The notes: generated from the letters alone by a model not told the origin. A DNA stretch of 64,000 nt from Bacteroidota bacterium (GCA_013390605.1 JACAUB010000001.1:3185610-3249609); one strand, 5' to 3'; numbered from the stretch's first letter, positions 46,442 to 56,064 are shown. Translations and numbers: made by a program.

Positions 46442-47356
46442 TGTTTATCATTTCAGTTTAGCAGAATACTATTTTTAAAACAACTTTAGCATTTCGGCCG
46501 CCCTATTTTTTTACATAAAAGTTCACCCAACATTTATAAAAGCGGATAAAAGTAAAATTAAGTTTCGACACCACAATAAAATTAATATTAAGTTCTTTGT
46601 CTGTATTTATTATATTTTTTAAAAAGGCAAACCTAATTGCTTTACAACAGTATCTACGAACCAACTCTTTACAAATATTACTAGCAAATAGACAAATAAT
46701 ATATTCTATTTAAAATAACAATAACTTAAAAATCAATATTGGCTTGGATAATAAAGGTTGATACGAATTTGTTGTCACTAATAAAACAAGTTTTAGAGAT
46801 AATCCATTTTTTTGGAATTTTACAATTTCAATCTTGATAAGAGGTTGTGCATATATCAATAGATTTTAATTACTTTATTGCCGAGCAGGAGGACTGCTTT
46901 CGAAAGCAAATTTCAATTCGAAAGAATTCTTTAAAGAATCGATGAAGATGATAAAAAGACGTTACATATTTTGTAAGTAGAGAGGTTTATTATCCACCCA
47001 CACTGTTGTAGAAAAGATCGTCAAAAGAAAGAATAAATCCTCAGATATGATTGAAAAAGTCAAATATAAATACGGGCAATAAAAAATGAGGCAACGTTTA
47101 TTTCTTATATCAATAAATTAGTTGTAGGAATAATTCCTCGCTATTGGTCTCGTCACTATAAACAGAAAGATAAAACAGACTAGCTCTAACTTTTAAGATG
47201 GATCTCAAAAAAGCAGGAAATTTAATTAAGTCATATATACATATAAACTAATTCAACAACAAGAAGGCGTAATATTTGTCTATTTTTATCCAACCAGAGT
47301 GTATTCCCGAATAACATTCAATATAATTTGGAATTTGCGTTCAAGATCAAATAATT
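46442..47356. other. Intergenic region, about 0.9 kb, no intact gene
   Basis: AT-rich. I see no open frame of useful length on either strand. Short coding-like pieces occur on the + strand around 46870-46930 and 47120-47180, but I cannot assign them to a family. Two perfect palindromes lie close together: GCTTTCGAAAGC (46896-46907) and ATTCTTTAAAGAAT (46926-46939). The region may hold remnants of a lost gene. Confidence 0.4.
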
Positions 47357-47403
47357 AAATAAGAGCCCTGATAACACATGGAATGCTAATAAGGCTCTTA
47401 TTT
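47357..47403 (-). terminator. Terminator after the GH3 gene
   Basis: AAATAAGAGCC (47357-47367) and GGCTCTTATTT (47393-47403) form an 11-bp stem with a 25-nt loop, 45 nt after the GH3 stop on the - strand. Confidence 0.7.
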
Positions 47404-47447
47404 AGTTCTAGTTATGAGTAACTTATTATCTACTCCGAGATTCAAGA

Positions 47448-49724
47448 CTAAAGCGCCAAATTAAACTCAGCTTCCTTCACATCATTAGAATTAGTACCGA
47501 TGAATAGTTTGAAGGCTCCCGGCTCATTCGTATATTTCATCCTGATATCATAAAACTTAAGGTCTTCTGCAGTAAGGGTAAAGGTGAGCCTTTTTGATTC
47601 ACCCGCTTTCAGATACACTTTCTTAAACCCTTTTAACTCTTTTACTGGCCTTGTTACTGTGCCTACCATATCACGGACATAGAGCTGGGCGGTCTCTTCA
47701 CCATCGATCTTTCCGTTATTGGTTATCGTAATCGTAGCTTCTAACTTATCAGAAGCATTAATTGTCGTTTTGTTTAAGCTGATGGGGCTATAATCAAAGG
47801 TGGTATAACTTAGCCCATAACCAAACGGATAAAGTGGGGTATTCGATATATCCAGATATTTTGAGGTAAACTTCTCATTTTCATTAAAGGGTCTACCGGT
47901 GTTCTTGGCATTATAGTAGATCGGGATCTGGCCTACAGTCCTTGGAAAGGTCATGGTTAATTTCCCCGATGGATTGTATTTCCCAAATATCACGTCTGCT
48001 ATGGCTTCGCCTGAACGGGTACCTCCAAACCAGGTCTCTATGATTGCATCTACGGTTTCGTCTTCCCAGCCAAGGGTGAGTGGACGACCGTTCATCAGTA
48101 ATAAGATGATGGGCTTGCCGGTTGTCTTCAGTGCTTTCAGCAATGCTTTCTGGCTCTCTGGAATCGAGATTTCACTCCTACTGGATGCTTCGCCGGTCAT
48201 TGTACACGACTCGCCTAAAAAGGCTACGATGAGATCGGCCTTGCCGGCTGTTCTGACGGCTTCTTCTATCAACCGGGCGGGTGACTGAGCATCGGGTAAG
48301 ATTTCTGCGCCAAATCGATTTAGCTTATTAAGCAGTATGGTGTCATCTGTTATGCTTGCGCCTTTGGCATACGCAAAGTTGTTTCCTGGATATTGGCGCT
48401 GTAAGGCGTCCCATAGGCTGATGGCTTTTCTCCAGTCGCCTGCCCCACTCCAGTTTCCGATCAGATCGCGTTGGTCTTTCACCATCGGACCGATAAAGGC
48501 TATCTTTGATGTGCTTTGTAAGGGTAGTATATGATGATCGTTTTTAAGCAGGACCATGCTTTTCAATGCTGCTTCTTTTGACAGGGCTAACTTATCGGCA
48601 CTCATGATCTCTTTTGCTGCACGTTCGTTACTAACGCCTCTATAGGGATCGTCGAACAGGCCTAATTTATATTTTGCTTCCAGCACGCGTTTGCAGGCCT
48701 GGTTTATATATGACACATCGAGGCTTTTAGTTTCAACGAGTTTCTTTAGCTGGTTGAGATAGAACTCGCTTACCATGTCCATGTCATCGCCTGCTTTTAT
48801 GGCGAGTTCTGCAACTTTTGATTCATCTCCTAGCCCATGATTCATCAGCTCCATGATGGCGGTATAATCGGTGGCGACCATGCCGGTGAAGCCCCATTTC
48901 TTGCGAAGCAGGTCTGTCAGCAGCCATTTATTGGCGGCGGCCGGTACGCCGTTTATTTCGTTGAATGAGCTCATTACGCTTCCTGCGCCTGCATCTATGG
49001 CTGCCTTATACGGGGGCAGATAATATTCCTGCATCTTACGCTCGCTCATGTCTACTATATTATAATCCCGACCGGCTTCTGCTGCGCCATACAGGGCAAA
49101 ATGTTTTACACAGGCCATTACGCTACTGGGGTTAGATAGATCTTGATTCTGGTATCCGCGTACCATGGCTTTGGCTACTTGTGATCCTAACCAGGTGTCT
49201 TCTCCGGCGCCTTCGGATACGCGGCCCCATCTTGGATCTCTTGCGATATCTACCATGGGTGAAAAGACCCAATTCAATCCATCGGCACTGGCTTCTGCTG
49301 CTGCGGCGCGGGCGGCCTGTTCTATTAAGGGAAGATCCCAGGTCGAGGCCATCCCTAACGGGATTGGAAAGATGGTCTTATGTCCATGGATGACGTCGTA
49401 GCCAAACAGTAACGGTATTTTTAATCGTGTCTCTTTTATGGCTTTGTCCTGCAATTTGCGTATGGCATCCGGGGTGTAGGTGTTAAACAGACCACCTACT
49501 AATCCTTTGGATATCTTTTGCTCTACATCTTTACTCAGGATGGGTCCGGTGATATCAAAGCCTACGGAGGGTAGATTTAACTGACCGATCTTCTCTTCCA
49601 GGGTCATCTTTGACATCAACGAGTTGATGTAGGTTTCCATCTTCGAGCCTCTGTCTGTTTGCCCCGTTGCCGTTAGCTCGCCCAGCAGTATAAATATTAT
49701 TAATAGTATTCGATGTGGTTTCAT
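47448..49724 (-). CDS. bglX: GH3 beta-glucosidase, BglX type
   Basis: A 758-residue exo-beta-glucosidase with a signal peptide (to about TATGQ), hence periplasmic. Three domains: a (beta/alpha)8 barrel with KHF (residue 207), DYNIVDMSERKMQEYYLPPY and nucleophile Asp286 in VATDYTAI; an (alpha/beta)6 sandwich with acid/base Glu512 in TMTGEASSRSE; and a C-terminal fibronectin III-like domain (about 650-758). The motifs match E. coli BglX. The N-terminal two-thirds is clearly GC-richer than the neighbouring genes (for example 37 of 60 bases at 49261-49320 against 24 of 60 at 50401-50460), which suggests transfer or recombination. Divergent from the GH2 gene. Confidence 0.95.
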   Translation of the reverse strand: MKPHRILLIIFILLGELTATGQTDRGSKMETYINSLMSKMTLEEKIGQLNLPSVGFDITGPILSKDVEQKISKGLVGGLFNTYTPDAIRKLQDKAIKETRLKIPLLFGYDVIHGHKTIFPIPLGMASTWDLPLIEQAARAAAAEASADGLNWVFSPMVDIARDPRWGRVSEGAGEDTWLGSQVAKAMVRGYQNQDLSNPSSVMACVKHFALYGAAEAGRDYNIVDMSERKMQEYYLPPYKAAIDAGAGSVMSSFNEINGVPAAANKWLLTDLLRKKWGFTGMVATDYTAIMELMNHGLGDESKVAELAIKAGDDMDMVSEFYLNQLKKLVETKSLDVSYINQACKRVLEAKYKLGLFDDPYRGVSNERAAKEIMSADKLALSKEAALKSMVLLKNDHHILPLQSTSKIAFIGPMVKDQRDLIGNWSGAGDWRKAISLWDALQRQYPGNNFAYAKGASITDDTILLNKLNRFGAEILPDAQSPARLIEEAVRTAGKADLIVAFLGESCTMTGEASSRSEISIPESQKALLKALKTTGKPIILLLMNGRPLTLGWEDETVDAIIETWFGGTRSGEAIADVIFGKYNPSGKLTMTFPRTVGQIPIYYNAKNTGRPFNENEKFTSKYLDISNTPLYPFGYGLSYTTFDYSPISLNKTTINASDKLEATITITNNGKIDGEETAQLYVRDMVGTVTRPVKELKGFKKVYLKAGESKRLTFTLTAEDLKFYDIRMKYTNEPGAFKLFIGTNSNDVKEAEFNLAL

Positions 49725-50047
49725 GGCGATTTTTTTTATTTGTATGATAAAAAAATGAGAAGCTCAGACTTTTATCAACGCTGTTTAAATATTAAAAATA
49801 AAAGCTAAATGTACACTATTTTCGAAAAAATAAATTACAGTTTTAAATAAAATATTAGGCTCCATTATAGTTAAACCAAAATTAATTTCTCACATTTAGA
49901 TGATGGTTTTCAACCTATAAAAAATGTTGGATTTACACTAATTTATATCAAATTCATTTCTTAACTTCGCAAAAGCAGTTTAAATGACTAATTCATTATC
50001 AATTAAAATATCGCAACTCGAAATATAAATAACAAACACACACACTA
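49725..50047. other. Divergent regulatory region between GH3 and GH2 genes
   Basis: AT-rich, with no gene. TAACTTCG at 49962-49969 resembles a -7 box for the + strand GH2 gene but lacks a clear -33 partner. No palindrome longer than about 8 bp stands out. Confidence 0.35.
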
Positions 50048-53000
50048 ATGAAAAAAATCATTACTATTGGTCTTGTTTTAATGACTCTTTTCGCTGCGAA
50101 AGGATTTTGCGGTCAGGCAGAGTCTTTGGCTAAAAAGCAGAAGCAAATGATTAATCAAAACATTTCGATCAATCAAAACGCTATGAGAACTAACCATGAT
50201 TCAATTATTGGAGCCCCTATTCCTCCTGAAATTGAAAATCCTGAACTACTAGGCATCAACAAAGAAGCTGCACATGCAACTTTAATGGTTTATGGAAATT
50301 TAGCGGAAGCTATTAAAGCAAATCGTCACGCTTCATCATTCTGCAAAAGCCTTAATGGGCAATGGAAATTTAATTATGTTAACAGACCAGAATTTCGTCC
50401 GGTAGATTTCTACAAACCCTCGTTTGATGTATCGAACTGGAAAGAGATTACTGTTCCTTCAAACTGGCAGGTTCTGGGATATGGTACACCTTATTATCGT
50501 AATGCAGGTTATATTTTCAAAAAAGACTTTCCACATGTAATGAGTGAGCCACCTAAGAATTTCACTGCTTTTGAAGAACGTAATCCGGTAGGAAGTTATC
50601 GCAGAGAGTTTGAAGTTCCTCAAAATTGGAATGGTCGCCGTCTGTTCCTTACATTCGACGGTGTAGATGCAGGCTTTTTCCTTTGGATTAATGGAGAGAA
50701 AGTTGGTTATAGTGTAAATAGCCGCAATGCTGCAGAATTTGATGTAACCAAATATGTTAAACCCGGTAAAAATATCTTAGCCGTTGAAGTTTATCGTTTC
50801 TGTGCCGGAAGCTTCTTAGAAGATCAGGATATGTGGAGATTGAGTGGTATTTTCAGAAATGTAACGATTTGGAGCACTCCAAACACACATATTCGCGATT
50901 ACTTTATCAAGACTGATCTCGATTCAAAATATAAAAATGCCACTGTTGATGTAACGGCCAAAATTAAAAATTATGGATCCACCAAAGGAGTTGCAAAAAA
51001 ACTGGTTGCAACACTTTTTAATGGAACTAAACAGGTTCCTGGTGCTAAAGCTGAAGTCTCTGTGCCTGCGTTAAATCCAGGAGAGGAAAAAATAGTCACG
51101 GTAAAGTTTCCGGTAACAAATCCAATTAAATGGAGTGCGGAAACGCCAAAACTTTATACTACAGTAATTACACTGAATGATGGGGTTACACCTACAGAAA
51201 TATTATCTTCAAAAACCGGTATTCGAAAAATTGAAATCAAGGGTCGTATCTTCATGGTCAATGGAATACCAATTAAATTAAAAGGCGTAAACCGTCACGA
51301 ACATTGGCCGGAAGTAGGACATGCTATCACTGAAGCTCAAATGATTCGTGACCTTGAAGTAATTAAACAAGGAAACTGCAACCACGTAAGAACCTGTCAT
51401 TACTCTGATGACCCACGCTGGTACGAGCTATGCGATGAATACGGGATTTGGTTAGTTGCCGAAGCAAATTGCGAATGTCATGGGTACGACCATCGTTTTG
51501 ATGAAGAGCCTACAATGAAAGCAGCTATTGTTGACCGTAACGTAACTAATGCTGAAAACTTTAAAAACCACCCATCTGTTATTATCTGGTCATTAGGAAA
51601 TGAATGCGGAGGTATTGGATCTAATTTCGTAGCAGCAGAAAATGCTATCAAAGCAATAGATCCAACCCGTTTTGTTCATTATGAACGATTTGGTATCGAT
51701 AAAAACAACCCAGCCGATATTGATTCAAGGATGTACACAAGTCCTAAAGATGTTGAAAGAATTGCTAAGGACACCAGTTATACCAAACCTTTCTATCTCT
51801 GTGAATATGCCCATGCTATGTTTAACTCTATGGGTGCTATTGGCGAATATAATGATCTTTTCGATAAATATCCTACACTTTTAGGTGGTGCTATATGGGA
51901 ATATCAGGATCAGGGATTATGGAACAGAAGAGATCCTAAGCATCCTATTCTTGCTTATGGTGGAGGATTTGGTGAATTCCCTAACGATCATTATTTCATC
52001 CATAAAGGCACTGTATTCTCAGATCGGTCGCCAAAACCACATTATCCTGAGATGAAAAAAGCCTACCAATGGATTGGCATTTCAGTTGATAACGCGGATA
52101 AAAAAACTATCAAAATAAAAAATCGTTTTCAGTTTATTAATCTTGATGGTTTTACCGCTTTATGGAGCCTTTCAGAAAACGGTAAAATTATTTCAACAGG
52201 GAAACTTGTTCTTCCAAAAATGGCACCTGGTAGTGAAGCAACAGTAAAGGTACCTTATCAAATAACTAATTTAAAACCTGATGCCGAATATTTTGTCCGT
52301 ATCTCTTTTGTACAGAACAACGATGAACTGTGGGCAAAGAAAGGATTCGAAGTAGCTTCAGAACAATATAAAGTATCTGGTTCTGTTGCTGAAAGCGCCA
52401 AAATCACATCCACTTCAGCTGTTACTTTAACACAAAACGACAAACAGGTAACAGTTAAAGGCACTGATTTCACTGTTGTATTTGATAAAAACCTTGGTAC
52501 TTTTAGCAGTATCCAAAAAGGTGGTCAGGAGATTCTAACTAATGAAGGTGGACCTCGTTTACATTTATGGCGCGCCCCTCACAAGAATGATGACATGTGG
52601 GCTGATCGCGATTGGGTTAAAAATGGTCTAAAAGAGCTAAAATGGAGCGTTATAGAAGCTAATGCAAATCAGGTTACCCCAAGTACCGTTCAGATTTCAG
52701 TAAATCTAAAAGGTGTAGGAAAAAATAACTTTGAAGTATCACATCTAGCAGTTTATACAATAACGGGTGATGGTAAAATAGAGGTTTCAAATAAGATCAA
52801 CTCTACTAATCCAAAGTTAGTGGTTGGAAGAATAGGTGTTCGGATTATACTGAACAAACAATTTGATCAAATCTCATACTTTGGAAGAGGACCTATGGAA
52901 AATTACAGTGATCGCAAAAGAGGCTTTGATGTAGGTGTTTATAGCAGTTCTATTGCTGAACAACAGACTCCTTATGAAAAACCGATGGATTGTGGAAATC

Positions 53001-53281
53001 ATGAAGATGTAAGATGGGTTTCCATTTTTCAGAAAAACGGAACTGGTATTCATGTAACCAGTGACAAAGATTTGATGCAGATTACAGCACTTCCATATAC
53101 AGACGAAGAACTGGAAAAACCTGAATATAAGATTGATCTTCCTCAAAGCAGTGCTACTGTTTTATGTATCAGTCATAAGACATTGGGTGCTGGTTCAGCA
53201 GGCTGCGGACCAAAACCGCTGGATCAATATCTTGTATATGCTGAACCCACTTCATTCTCTTATACCTTTAAGATAAAATAG
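50048..53281 (+). CDS. GH2 beta-galactosidase, LacZ type, secreted
   Basis: A 1077-residue GH2 enzyme with a signal peptide (MKKIITIGLVLMTLFAAKGFCG). Five LacZ-like parts: jelly-roll sugar-binding domain, Ig-like domain, TIM barrel, second Ig-like domain and C-terminal beta-gal small-chain domain (about 800-1077, ending PLDQYLVYAEPTSFSY). Catalytic residues: acid/base Glu519 in SLGNECG and nucleophile Glu586 in LCEYAHAM. GVNRHEHWPEVGHA is also typical. It removes terminal beta-galactose from oligosaccharides outside the cytosol. Monocistronic, with a terminator at 53331; divergent from bglX. Confidence 0.95.
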   Translation: MKKIITIGLVLMTLFAAKGFCGQAESLAKKQKQMINQNISINQNAMRTNHDSIIGAPIPPEIENPELLGINKEAAHATLMVYGNLAEAIKANRHASSFCKSLNGQWKFNYVNRPEFRPVDFYKPSFDVSNWKEITVPSNWQVLGYGTPYYRNAGYIFKKDFPHVMSEPPKNFTAFEERNPVGSYRREFEVPQNWNGRRLFLTFDGVDAGFFLWINGEKVGYSVNSRNAAEFDVTKYVKPGKNILAVEVYRFCAGSFLEDQDMWRLSGIFRNVTIWSTPNTHIRDYFIKTDLDSKYKNATVDVTAKIKNYGSTKGVAKKLVATLFNGTKQVPGAKAEVSVPALNPGEEKIVTVKFPVTNPIKWSAETPKLYTTVITLNDGVTPTEILSSKTGIRKIEIKGRIFMVNGIPIKLKGVNRHEHWPEVGHAITEAQMIRDLEVIKQGNCNHVRTCHYSDDPRWYELCDEYGIWLVAEANCECHGYDHRFDEEPTMKAAIVDRNVTNAENFKNHPSVIIWSLGNECGGIGSNFVAAENAIKAIDPTRFVHYERFGIDKNNPADIDSRMYTSPKDVERIAKDTSYTKPFYLCEYAHAMFNSMGAIGEYNDLFDKYPTLLGGAIWEYQDQGLWNRRDPKHPILAYGGGFGEFPNDHYFIHKGTVFSDRSPKPHYPEMKKAYQWIGISVDNADKKTIKIKNRFQFINLDGFTALWSLSENGKIISTGKLVLPKMAPGSEATVKVPYQITNLKPDAEYFVRISFVQNNDELWAKKGFEVASEQYKVSGSVAESAKITSTSAVTLTQNDKQVTVKGTDFTVVFDKNLGTFSSIQKGGQEILTNEGGPRLHLWRAPHKNDDMWADRDWVKNGLKELKWSVIEANANQVTPSTVQISVNLKGVGKNNFEVSHLAVYTITGDGKIEVSNKINSTNPKLVVGRIGVRIILNKQFDQISYFGRGPMENYSDRKRGFDVGVYSSSIAEQQTPYEKPMDCGNHEDVRWVSIFQKNGTGIHVTSDKDLMQITALPYTDEELEKPEYKIDLPQSSATVLCISHKTLGAGSAGCGPKPLDQYLVYAEPTSFSYTFKIK

Positions 53282-53330
53282 GTTTATATAAATGATTCAG
53301 TTCGGTTTCAAAATCGGATGATGATGTTTA

Positions 53331-53368
53331 AAAACAACCGGAGAGAAAGTAAATCCTCCGGTTGTTTT
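53331..53368 (+). terminator. Terminator after the GH2 gene
   Basis: CAACCGGAG pairs with CTCCGGTTG around a 12-nt loop and is followed by TTTT, about 55 nt after the GH2 stop. Confidence 0.85.
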
Positions 53369-53448
53369 ACTTTATTAAAAACCCATTAAGGATAAAATAC
53401 TAATGATATTATTTATAGAGATGGCAACTTCTAAAAGCAGGGATTTCT

Positions 53449-53456
53449 TACTTTTG
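53449..53456 (+). promoter_or_regulatory. -7 promoter element of the cysteate synthase gene
   Basis: TACTTTTG matches TAnnTTTG exactly, 28 nt before the start codon at 53485. The expected -33 position (around 53426) shows no TTTG, so this may be a weak or regulated promoter. Confidence 0.5.
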
Positions 53457-53484
53457 CCTTATAATCTGCCCTCAACCAAACTAA

Positions 53485-54768
53485 ATGCAGAAAGAAATCA
53501 TGTATAAATTACAATCACTCGCTACTGGAACCATTTTCGATGATTCGGGTTGGGTTCTTGATGCACCCAATGAAACGACACCTTGTTTAATCAGGGCTAT
53601 TTATCCTGTCAAACAATTAACATTAAAAGGACCCGAACATGGTATTTATACCTTTGCAGATTGGTTGCCTATTTATCGTACCTTAAAAGGATCATCAACC
53701 CCGGTTACTTTTAAAAGTGAAGGACTAGCCAATGAGTTAGGTCTATCAAATCTCTATATAACAATAAGTGGTTATTGGCCGGAAAAGGGAGCCATGAATA
53801 TGACCTGTTCTTTTAAGGAGACCGAGGCTTATACGGTTTGTGCTCGACTAAAGCCCGATAATGACAAAATATTAGTTGTTGCCTCTGCCGGAAACACCGC
53901 AAGAGCCTTTGCCAGAGTATGTTCAGATAATCAGATTCCTTTGCTATTGTGCGTTCCGGAAGACTGCCTGGATGCACTTTGGTTTGATGCCCCTTTGAAC
54001 GATTGTGTTAAGTTAGCTGCCACCAAAACAGGAAGTGATTATTTTGATGCCATCAATCTATCGAACCTTGTAGCACAGCTCGAAGGCTTTATACCAGAAG
54101 GCGGAGCAAAAAATGTAGCCCGAAGAGATGGAATGGCTACCACCATGCTATCGGCAACAACTTTTATTCAACAAATACCCGATTATTATTTTCAAGCTGT
54201 TGGAAGTGGTACAGGAGCAATTGCTGCATGGGAAGCTAACCTTCGATTGATTGAAGATGGTCGATTTGGCAATAAAAAAACCAAGTTGATGCTTTCGCAA
54301 AACGAGCCCTTTCAGCCTATGTATGATGCATGGAAACAAAATTCCAGACCCCTTTTACCCTTAGATGATGATAAAGCCCGTTTACAAGTTGAAGAAATTA
54401 CTGCTAAAGTTCTTTCAAACCGCAAGCCTCCTTATTCTATCATTGGAGGACTTTTTGATGCACTTACCGACACAGATGGGGAGATTTTCCTGGCGACAAA
54501 TGAAGAGGCCTATAGAGCTGCCCAGCTATTTGAGAAGTGTGAAGGAAACGACATTCATCCTGCATCTGCAGTAGCAGTAGCCTCTCTTATTAATACTGTT
54601 AAAGAAAATAAAATAAATAAAGATGCTATCATCATGCTCAATATTACAGGATGTGGTGAAAAACGATTTAAGAGAGAATACCCATTATTTGAATTGAAAC
54701 CTGCCGTTATTTTTGATTTTAATCCTACTTTTCAAGAAGTTAAAGATAAAATAGCCCCCCTCTTCTAA
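53485..54768 (+). CDS. Cysteate synthase (PLP-dependent, threonine-synthase fold)
   Basis: A 427-residue PLP enzyme. Conserved blocks match archaeal cysteate synthase as I remember it: LGLSNLYITISGYWPEKGA, NMTCSFKETEA with PLP lysine Lys111, VVASAGNTARAFA, YFQAVGSGTGAIAAWEANLR and NRKPPYSIIGGLFDAL. The enzyme makes L-cysteate from O-phosphoserine and sulfite. In methanogens this leads to coenzyme M. In Bacteroidota the expected use is sulfonolipid (capnine) synthesis. The N-terminal CxxC zinc motif of the archaeal enzyme is absent. A second ATG five codons in (53500) is an alternative start. Monocistronic. Confidence 0.85.
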   Translation: MQKEIMYKLQSLATGTIFDDSGWVLDAPNETTPCLIRAIYPVKQLTLKGPEHGIYTFADWLPIYRTLKGSSTPVTFKSEGLANELGLSNLYITISGYWPEKGAMNMTCSFKETEAYTVCARLKPDNDKILVVASAGNTARAFARVCSDNQIPLLLCVPEDCLDALWFDAPLNDCVKLAATKTGSDYFDAINLSNLVAQLEGFIPEGGAKNVARRDGMATTMLSATTFIQQIPDYYFQAVGSGTGAIAAWEANLRLIEDGRFGNKKTKLMLSQNEPFQPMYDAWKQNSRPLLPLDDDKARLQVEEITAKVLSNRKPPYSIIGGLFDALTDTDGEIFLATNEEAYRAAQLFEKCEGNDIHPASAVAVASLINTVKENKINKDAIIMLNITGCGEKRFKREYPLFELKPAVIFDFNPTFQEVKDKIAPLF

Positions 54769-54789
54769 GATCAATTATTCAGTGATATA

Positions 54790-54822
54790 AAAACCTGTCG
54801 ACAAAAATTGACAGGTTTTTTT
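54790..54822 (+). terminator. Terminator after cysteate synthase
   Basis: AAAACCTGTC (54790-54799) pairs with GACAGGTTTT (54810-54819), followed by a T-run, about 20 nt after the stop codon. Confidence 0.85.
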
Positions 54823-54999
54823 CTTTTTCAAGAAATTTATAATTACAATTTGATTTATTCAAGAAATTTGTACTTTTATCCATGAGGAATGTACTTACAA
54901 ATCATCATTTATATTGCACTTTATTCCTTCTTTTCATGAATCTTAATATCATTTTAAGCGCGCAAAAAAACATAAAACATATTAATTAAATCGGGTAGA

Positions 55000-55031
55000 A
55001 AACCTCTATTAACATTTTAAACCTCTATTAA
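55000..55031 (+). repeat. Two 13-nt direct repeats just before the ROK kinase gene
   Basis: AAACCTCTATTAA occurs at 55000-55012 and 55019-55031, a 19-nt period, ending 6 nt before the start codon at 55038. A period near two helical turns suits a tandem regulator site, or an mRNA element in the 5' leader. Function is inferred. Confidence 0.6.
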
Positions 55032-55037
55032 TAACAA

Positions 55038-55970
55038 ATGAAAAAATTCGCAATCGGAGCTGATATCGGTGGAAGTCATATTAGTTGTGCGGTGATCGAC
55101 TTGGAAAAAAAGACGATACTAAAAGAAACCTATTCTACCCAGAAAGTGGATAATCAAGCTTCAGCTGATGATATTCTTAAAAATTGGACAATTGCTCTAG
55201 GCACGTCCTTGATGAATATTGATACTGAGCAGTTAGCAGGGATTGGCTTTGCTATGCCTGGCCCGTTTGATTATGAAATTGGAGTGGCTTTATTTGAAAG
55301 AGTAGCCAAATATGAAAGTCTATACGGCATCAACGTAGCACATCGCATAGCAGATATCCTTGCTCTAGACGAAGGAGTGGGTATTCGGTTTATGAATGAT
55401 GCATCTGCTTTTGCTACTGGCGAAGCTTGGGTTGGAAAAGCTTCTAATGTAGATAGAACTGTTTGTTTAACACTAGGAACCGGCTTTGGTTCTGCTTTTG
55501 TGGATAAAGGTGTTGTTGTTGTCGAAAGAGATGATGTACCTGAATTTGGCTGTGTTTGGCATCTTCCTTTTAAAGATGGAATTGCAGATGATTCATTCTC
55601 AACCAGGTGGTTCATTAAAAGATATTTCGATTTATCAAACCATCAAACTGCAGGTGTAAAAGAGATTGCCGATCGTATTGATATTGACGTTCACGCAAAA
55701 GAAGTATTCAAAGAATATGGACAAAACATGGGCGAATTCCTTGCACCATGGCTTCTTAAGTTTGGCACCCAAGCATTAGTAATGGGCGGAAACGTAACAG
55801 GTGCATACAATCTCTTTGGCCCATATCTTGAAGACGCACTAAAAAAACAGCATGTAAACATTCAAATCCATATCTCAGACCACATGGAAGATGCTGCGAT
55901 TTTAGGAAGTGCACGTATGTTCGATCCAACTTTCTGGGAACGAATCAAGCCTATGCTTGCTAAAATGTAA
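55038..55970 (+). CDS. ROK-family sugar kinase (glucokinase-like)
   Basis: A 310-residue cytosolic kinase. N-terminal ATP-binding ADIGGSHISCAVID, GIGFAMPGPFDY, catalytic Asp in MNDASAFATGEAW, and TLGTGFGSAFVDKG are ROK features. The zinc-binding CxCGxxGC motif of most ROK proteins is missing (the region reads PEFGCVWHLPF), so it belongs to a divergent branch. It has no DNA-binding domain, so it is an enzyme, not a repressor. It probably phosphorylates glucose or a related hexose delivered by the MFS transporter encoded 94 nt downstream. Confidence 0.85.
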   Translation: MKKFAIGADIGGSHISCAVIDLEKKTILKETYSTQKVDNQASADDILKNWTIALGTSLMNIDTEQLAGIGFAMPGPFDYEIGVALFERVAKYESLYGINVAHRIADILALDEGVGIRFMNDASAFATGEAWVGKASNVDRTVCLTLGTGFGSAFVDKGVVVVERDDVPEFGCVWHLPFKDGIADDSFSTRWFIKRYFDLSNHQTAGVKEIADRIDIDVHAKEVFKEYGQNMGEFLAPWLLKFGTQALVMGGNVTGAYNLFGPYLEDALKKQHVNIQIHISDHMEDAAILGSARMFDPTFWERIKPMLAKM

Positions 55971-55994
55971 AAATATTTCGGACAATTATCTAAA

Positions 55995-56028
55995 TCCCAC
56001 TCACACTACTCGTGGAGTTGTGTGGGTA
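55995..56028 (+). other. Hairpin between ROK kinase and MFS genes
   Basis: CCCACTCACAC and GTTGTGTGGG can pair imperfectly around about a dozen loop bases. There is no T-run, so it is more likely a stability or processing element than a terminator. Confidence 0.35.
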
Positions 56029-56064
56029 TTACTCAAACGATTCATTTTAACCAACTAATTACAA

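Noticed and set aside
46860..47240. Possible transposase or integrase remnant in the gap after the ECF sigma gene
   Set aside because: Short pieces read as basic peptides, but no family motif, terminal repeats or target duplication could be found.
55038..55970. ROK protein as a transcriptional repressor (NagC/XylR type)
   Set aside because: There is no N-terminal helix-turn-helix; the protein starts directly with the ATP-binding motif.
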